Origin: Polytrichum commune | Lineage: Eukaryota > Streptophyta > Polytrichopsida > Polytrichales > Polytrichaceae | Length of the DNA: 64,000 nucleotides | Assembly (NCBI GenBank): GCA_950295325.1 | Contig: OX485805.1 | Span: 30,741,501 to 30,805,500, forward strand | Reading direction: 5' to 3' | The notes under the pieces: model-generated | The model's database searches: none | Seen by the model: only the letters and a program-made list of their open reading frames with translations | Told to the model about the DNA's origin: nothing | Shown here: positions 59,515-64,000 of the stretch, piece after piece | Numbering within the stretch: position 1 is the stretch's first letter | Layout of the letters: each line of letters starts with the position of its first letter | Position numbers and translations under genes: made by a program

Positions 59515-61823
59515 AGATTGGTTTAGGACAAGGGCCTGATGCTAAACCTTTGCAAGAAAAGGTTGCTGACGTCGTTGAAGAAAGCGGTGGCGAGAGAGGA
59601 GGGGCAGCGGAGACGGTGGAGGCCTTCACGGCATCGAGACATTACCAGGGCGAGGTAATATACTGAGACCTCCCAGTTTGGGTCGATCGACCCAAACCTC
59701 CTTGGTCATTGTTTTGTTGGCATGGTCGTGTCCCCGTAGCTAGGAGGAACTCCATCCTGACCCCCATGGCCCCCATGCCTCCCATGCCCAACACTTACGC
59801 CCCTTTCATCCTCCCCCCCCCCCTCGCGATCCCTTCGTCTCCATGCACTCAACTACGCTCAATCCTGGCGGCTCTCACAATACATTTTGTAGATGTATAA
59901 TTAGGATAGTGTGAATGGCTCGTTCACCACGGTTCGCCCCCAGGCAAATTGTACATAGAGAATTGTAAAAATAAAATTATTGTTTTTGGTGCCCATATGG
60001 TTGCTTATGTGTTCAAATGTATCTTGTGATTTGTTCCCCTTGTATTTTTTTGTTGCCGCCAATGGTTCAATTGTTTGTTGTGTTTGCACAAATATTTCGT
60101 TGTGTTTGAAATGAACATAGCATGATATAGCTGTTGTCGCCTTCTCTCGCTCATCGCCGCAGGGATCGAAGCATAGCGTCACGGCTCCCCACCGGTCCTC
60201 TCCAAGAAGCATGGAGGACAACGTGGTGCCACCCCCCCCCCCCCCCATTTTACCTGCGCCACCTTTGCCGCCCAAGACCTGGTTCCTGGTTTTAGACCTC
60301 AATGGGGTCCTTGTCCAGTGCGTGCATTGTCCCAGGGTCCCTACAGTGCCTTTCTGCAAGCCCGAGGACGCGAACTATGATGGACCCCCCGCGTACATCA
60401 AAAGCAAGTTAGTGTACCTCCGGCCGTGGCTTCAGCGCTTCCTGCAGGTCGCCCTATCCAAATGGTGGGTGATCATGTGGAGCTTCATGAAGTCTGAGAA
60501 CACCCAAGCGGTCGTGGAGTTCATCTTCAAGGGACTCCAACCCCCCTGCTTGGTCCTAGGACAGGAGTCTTGTAAAACATTATACACCCCCGATGGCAGG
60601 GTTGTCAGGAAGCCCAAAAACCCCGCCGTAAATCAATATCTTAAGGTCTTGAAGCCAATTGTATGGGACCAACATCCCACCATGGTCGGTTGTCCCTACG
60701 ATGTTCGCCCCACTCGTGACAACACGCTTCCAAAAACATTTTGAACCCGACCTCCAACTTCATAGTTTGCCCTACGTGGACTGTCGGCAAGGTCCAAGAC
60801 CGCTTTTTGTTAGACCTAATTAAATACCTTCAAACGCTCATGGGGAGCAGACTACCCGTGCCCCAGTTCCTTAGTTGTAATCCGATAAGCGAGAGATACA
60901 TGGATCCGAGGGACTTTATGTACAGAGAGTTGTACGCTCACGCGAAATATAATAAATTCATTTGAGATACTACATGGTGTGCCATTTGTGTAATATATGC
61001 ATCAAATGTATATCGGTTTTCACATGCTCCCCCTCTCCCCTTCCCTTAGGTTTTGTTTGTTTTTATTCTGGCATCAACGTTTGGAGCCCTCGCTTGGGAT
61101 TGTCAGTGAATCAAACTTGGGAAGTTTCTTCTATGAGACCGTTTACGATGTCGCGTCCACCATCGACTACTCCAAAAAGCCCCTTGATGCCGGCGTCGTC
61201 GATAGCCCCCCACCCAAGCAAATCTTCCGACAATCTCCGTCTCCATCACCGCTCAAGGGCATAGATCGCAACTACGTCCAGGCGTCCCCCTCTCGGCCCG
61301 GCGACAATATTACCCCTCAACGGCGGCTTCGGATGGACGCTCGGCCAGCAAAGAATGGACTCCTCACTATTCCTTTGCGGGACGCTTTGCCCCTCCTCAC
61401 CAACTCGGACGCGAGCACCCCCCATGCTAAGGTGACCCCCCACACATGGCCTAACCACACATTACAATTATTTTGCACTAAAAATGAGCGTGTAACACGT
61501 TTGGGTCTTCCTCCTCAAACTAACACATGTGTTCTTGGTCTGACGCATTGCAGGTTGCGTCCAACCCTAAACCTACGCGGTCCAGTGCATCCATCGAGCC
61601 GAAGCGTATGCACGCCATGCCCAAAAATGCAAGACAGTCCACTTCATCGTATTCAAATTCTTTGTCATATAATTCGGGTGGCCGACGGAATCCAAAATGT
61701 GTTATGCAGGGTCCACGTCCCAACCTTGGCTATAGTCGCGGGTCGGAGATTTCAAGAATGTTGAAGCAATGCGAGCAAAAGAATCCGCTGCAAAAGAAAA
61801 AAAAGTGCTATCTCCAAGGCTAG
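59515..61823 (+). pseudogene. 3' part of the fusion gene: linker end, FCP1-like domain, coiled tail
   Basis: Positions 59515-59655 match the end of TE1 exon 3 (GLGQGPDA...QGE|GTAATA). The next exon starts at GGATCGAAG near 60163 after CGCCGCAG and keeps the frame seen in TE1 (GS.HSV.APHRSSPRS). The FCP1-like frame runs 60211-60744, then shifts at TRDNTL, losing MVDDSAS, and resumes at 60741-60965. The downstream exons (61080-61431, 61554-61823) follow. LDLNGVL is unchanged, so the Asn is an old family feature. Conservation of this join in two copies supports a real exon 3-exon 4 fusion. Confidence 0.75.
59677..59696. repeat. Single TE1-type palindrome in the relative
   Basis: A perfect TTTGGGTCGATCGACCCAAA, in the intron matching the TE1 copy at 16721. 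The TE1 copy has centre GT and this one AT, so the centre changed while both arms stayed intact. Confidence 0.95.
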
Positions 61824-62174
61824 ATAGGCCATAGTAGGCATAGGGTTTTGGGCCATAGGCAAGATGATTTTGGGTCGCACTATCCAGTGGATGTGTGGTG
61901 TTAGCATGCTATGCATTTTACATGCCATACATTGTATATTTTATTTGCAATAATATAAGTGTCATATAATTTCCCCTTCAATATGATCTAATATTTGGAT
62001 TGTCCTACCTAAACCATCTCGATATGAGATCTTTATTGGTTCCTTGATATGAACACCCGCTTCAAAGTATTTGCATCTTACAACAATCTCCAATATTTGT
62101 GTCATTTTATCCATGTTCTTCTATTTGTAAATGTCTCAAAATGCCCAAAAAGTCCCAAATTAACGAATATATTG

Positions 62175-62400
62175 TTACATGCTTTATTGATGGTTTCACT
62201 TCCGGAACAAAGTCCCAATCAATTGCATATTTACTAATTGGAAGTGCACAATATATATTGAATTTTTGACCTTGAAGGTGAAGTGTATTCAATATGGGAT
62301 TTGTCGACAAGCGGCCTTCAAGAATGCAAGGGCAATGTTTTTTTCGAAGTTGGGCAGGGTGGACAACAATTTTTGGTTGGCTTCATAAAATCTCAAAAAA
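62175..62400. repeat. Right arm of the long inverted repeat
   Basis: Partner of 54890-55108 on the opposite strand; starts ttacatgctttattgatgg directly after the TE1 relative. From 62401 to 62658 I see no gene. Confidence 0.7.
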
Positions 62401-62658
62401 GACTTTGGGGGGGTTGCTACTGTGTATGTTTGACAAAACTTTTGTAAGTTTTTCACTTTTGACACGCAAGAACTCACACCAAAAAAAAAGTTGCACGTCA
62501 GTTGATATGCACAATTTAGAAGTTGACACGTACTGTGACTTGTGAAGGAAAAAAAAACACACGTCAATTGACACGCTAGAAATTGAAATGACACGTATTA
62601 CTAGGCAACTTAAGTACTATAAACTGTAGCTCAAGTATCTAGAAAACATAACCCATAT

Positions 62659-62902
62659 CACTATATTCGGTAATTGGAGATTTTTTCATGATTTTGAGAC
62701 TACTTAAGGACATGGTTTTCAAATAAAGAACAAGGAAAACACTCATATATGTATTCAATGTAACTTATTATATTGATTCGTGTGGACAACACTAACCAAT
62801 TTGGCACAAATACATGTCATCACAATAAGAAATTGGACTAGATATTAAACCATTTGCATTTATTTTGAGATTCTCCAAAGTCTCCGATTAACGAATATAG
62901 TG
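62659..62902. mobile_element. Small non-autonomous element with TE1-type ends
   Basis: 244 bp, starting CACTATATTCGGTAATTGGAG and ending CTCCGATTAACGAATATAGTG, so the ends match those of TE1. It has no coding capacity. The flanks are AT on both sides (2 bp). It looks like a MITE that TE1-type transposase could move. It indicates that the CACTATATTCG ends define a real family. Confidence 0.7.
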
Positions 62903-63227
62903 ATCCATAACACTAGGAGAACTTCTTACACTCACTTACATACTTAAGTTTAGCCTTGTTCTTGTAATTTCCGTTGTAATCGGGAAGGTTCTACAGTTGA
63001 GTTGGTCATTAGAGATGTGGTGTACGCTAAGTACAAGGTCAAAGAGACTATTGTTCTTGGTTTGTTGCAGATGTATTTCTCCAATTGTTTTGTACAAGTA
63101 TGTGAATGAACAATTTGCCCCACCGGATCTGGAACAATGATGCTTTGGCTCGTTAAAAATTGGGCTAATTCTAAGGCATCCCGGCTTGACACTAGTATGA
63201 TTTGAGGTAGACTTTGCATAGTGCAGA
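62903..63227. other. No gene seen
   Basis: AT-rich DNA between the small CACTA-like element and the second hAT copy. The frames here are short and show no protein-like composition. Confidence 0.4.
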
Positions 63228-64000
63228 TGGTATATCAAAATCTATGTATGAGGTTGTCATTGGACTATTGGAGAAAATACATTAGATGCCTCTCAACCAA
63301 GTAGCTTTAGCCACTGATGGACCTTCTAGTACGATGGGACATTGTACGGGACTAGCAGCTAGAATGCGTGCAAAGGTTCCAACACTCATAAATGTGCATT
63401 GTATTGCACATCGTGAAGCTTTAGCTGCAAAAAATGAAGCTAGAGTATTTCTAGAATTTCAAATGTTGGATTGTTTTGCCAACAAAGTTTATGAGTGGAT
63501 GGGTTGTAGTACAAATTGACGCAATGAGCTAAAACCATTGTCGAAGGATGTATTTGAAGAAAATTATGTAGTGGTTTTACAAATTAATGCAATAAAGTGG
63601 TTTTCTCAAGGTAATGTCATGGCCCGCTTACTATAGTGCATACCGGTGGCATTGGAATTATTCAGAGATGAATATCCGCATTGGTATGAGATCATGTGCT
63701 CTTTTGAATTCCATTTCTATTTGAACCTCCTTGTAGATGTTTTACACGAGTTGAATAAATTGAATATCAAAATTCAATATGATATGATTGATGTCACAAC
63801 TATTAGTGCAACCATCAATATAACTATTTCAATTTTATCACATCATTTTTTAATCTAGGAATGGACCTATATTTGGTCGTACAAGCAAGAATTTAGGAAA
63901 ATTCTAGAGGGAATCTTCACTTGAGTTATAAAAACAATAGAGGAGATCATATTATTCATGCATTGGCAACCGATGGGCCCAATGAACTACAACAATGCAT
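63228..64000 (+). pseudogene. hAT transposase remnant, copy 2 (cut by window end)
   Basis: Similar to 2424-2705 joined to 4683-5160, without the solo LTR. It carries MPLNQVALATDGPSSTMG and INVHCIAHREALAA, then stops and shifts. Positions 63507-63511 (TAGTA) are the empty target site of the LTR at 2706-4682. The C-terminal part continues past the window. Confidence 0.8.

Larger units (their letters stand above)
55527..62174. mobile_element. Inverted, internally deleted relative of TE1
   Basis: The left end CACTATATTTGTTAAAATGA matches the TE1 right end. The right end (...CCCAAATTAACGAATATATTG) matches the TE1 left end, but its final CACTA is mutated to CAATA. Inside are a broken DUF7869 gene (minus), an unrelated-looking gene (minus) and the last part of the fusion gene (plus). 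The ParB-like and methyltransferase-like exons are missing, and only one palindrome is left. Flanking bases (taa left, tta right) are not a clean duplication. Confidence 0.65.

Noticed and set aside
1-64000. tRNA, rRNA or organelle-derived DNA
   Set aside because: No cloverleaf, rRNA core motif or recognisable organelle gene was seen on either strand; a tRNAscan/Infernal run would settle this.

Overview
The window looks like transposon-rich nuclear DNA of a plant. Evidence: short GT-AG introns (about 80-100 bp), TTTAGGG-type telomere-like runs (24312 and 25085), an LTR retrotransposon primed by the plant initiator-Met tRNA site, and hAT, MULE, Tourist and CACTA-like elements. DUF7869-type genes suggest a seedless land plant (moss, lycophyte or fern), but this is only a guess. 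I found no ordinary host gene, rRNA or tRNA.

Layout. 1-9.0 kb: two 1.2-kb direct repeats around a dead hAT element, which carries a nested solo LTR that itself carries a Mutator-type MITE. 9.4-13.8 kb: a MULE transposase gene broken by two in-frame TGA codons. 13,998-40,518: a giant CACTA-like element (TE1). Its left half encodes, on the minus strand, a predicted ~1,650-aa protein: ParB-like domain, degenerate DNA-methyltransferase-like domain, low-complexity linker, FCP1-like HAD domain. Its right half encodes a DUF7869 protein on the plus strand. Between them lie a DUF8039-like gene and a young Ty3/Gypsy element inserted 5 bp into that gene's coding sequence. 40.5-53.3 kb: a second unit (TE2) with another ParB-methyltransferase-like gene of 11 predicted exons. 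55,527-62,174: an inverted, internally deleted relative of TE1. 63.2-64 kb: a second hAT remnant, cut by the window end.

The most interesting signal is the pairing of each ParB-methyltransferase-like gene with its own family of long palindromes. TE1 carries 39 copies of TTTGGGTCG-NN-CGACCCAAA in its introns, leaders and even one coding exon. TE2 carries about 32 copies of a 22-bp perfect palindrome (arm GAGGCCTCGGA) in arrays upstream of its gene. The two families never mix. Bacterial ParB proteins bind palindromic parS sites, and ParB-methylase fusions occur in phages and bacteria. I therefore infer a transposon-borne system in which a ParB-methyltransferase-derived protein recognises its element's own palindrome array. 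The domain calls rest on motif reading by eye and need profile searches.
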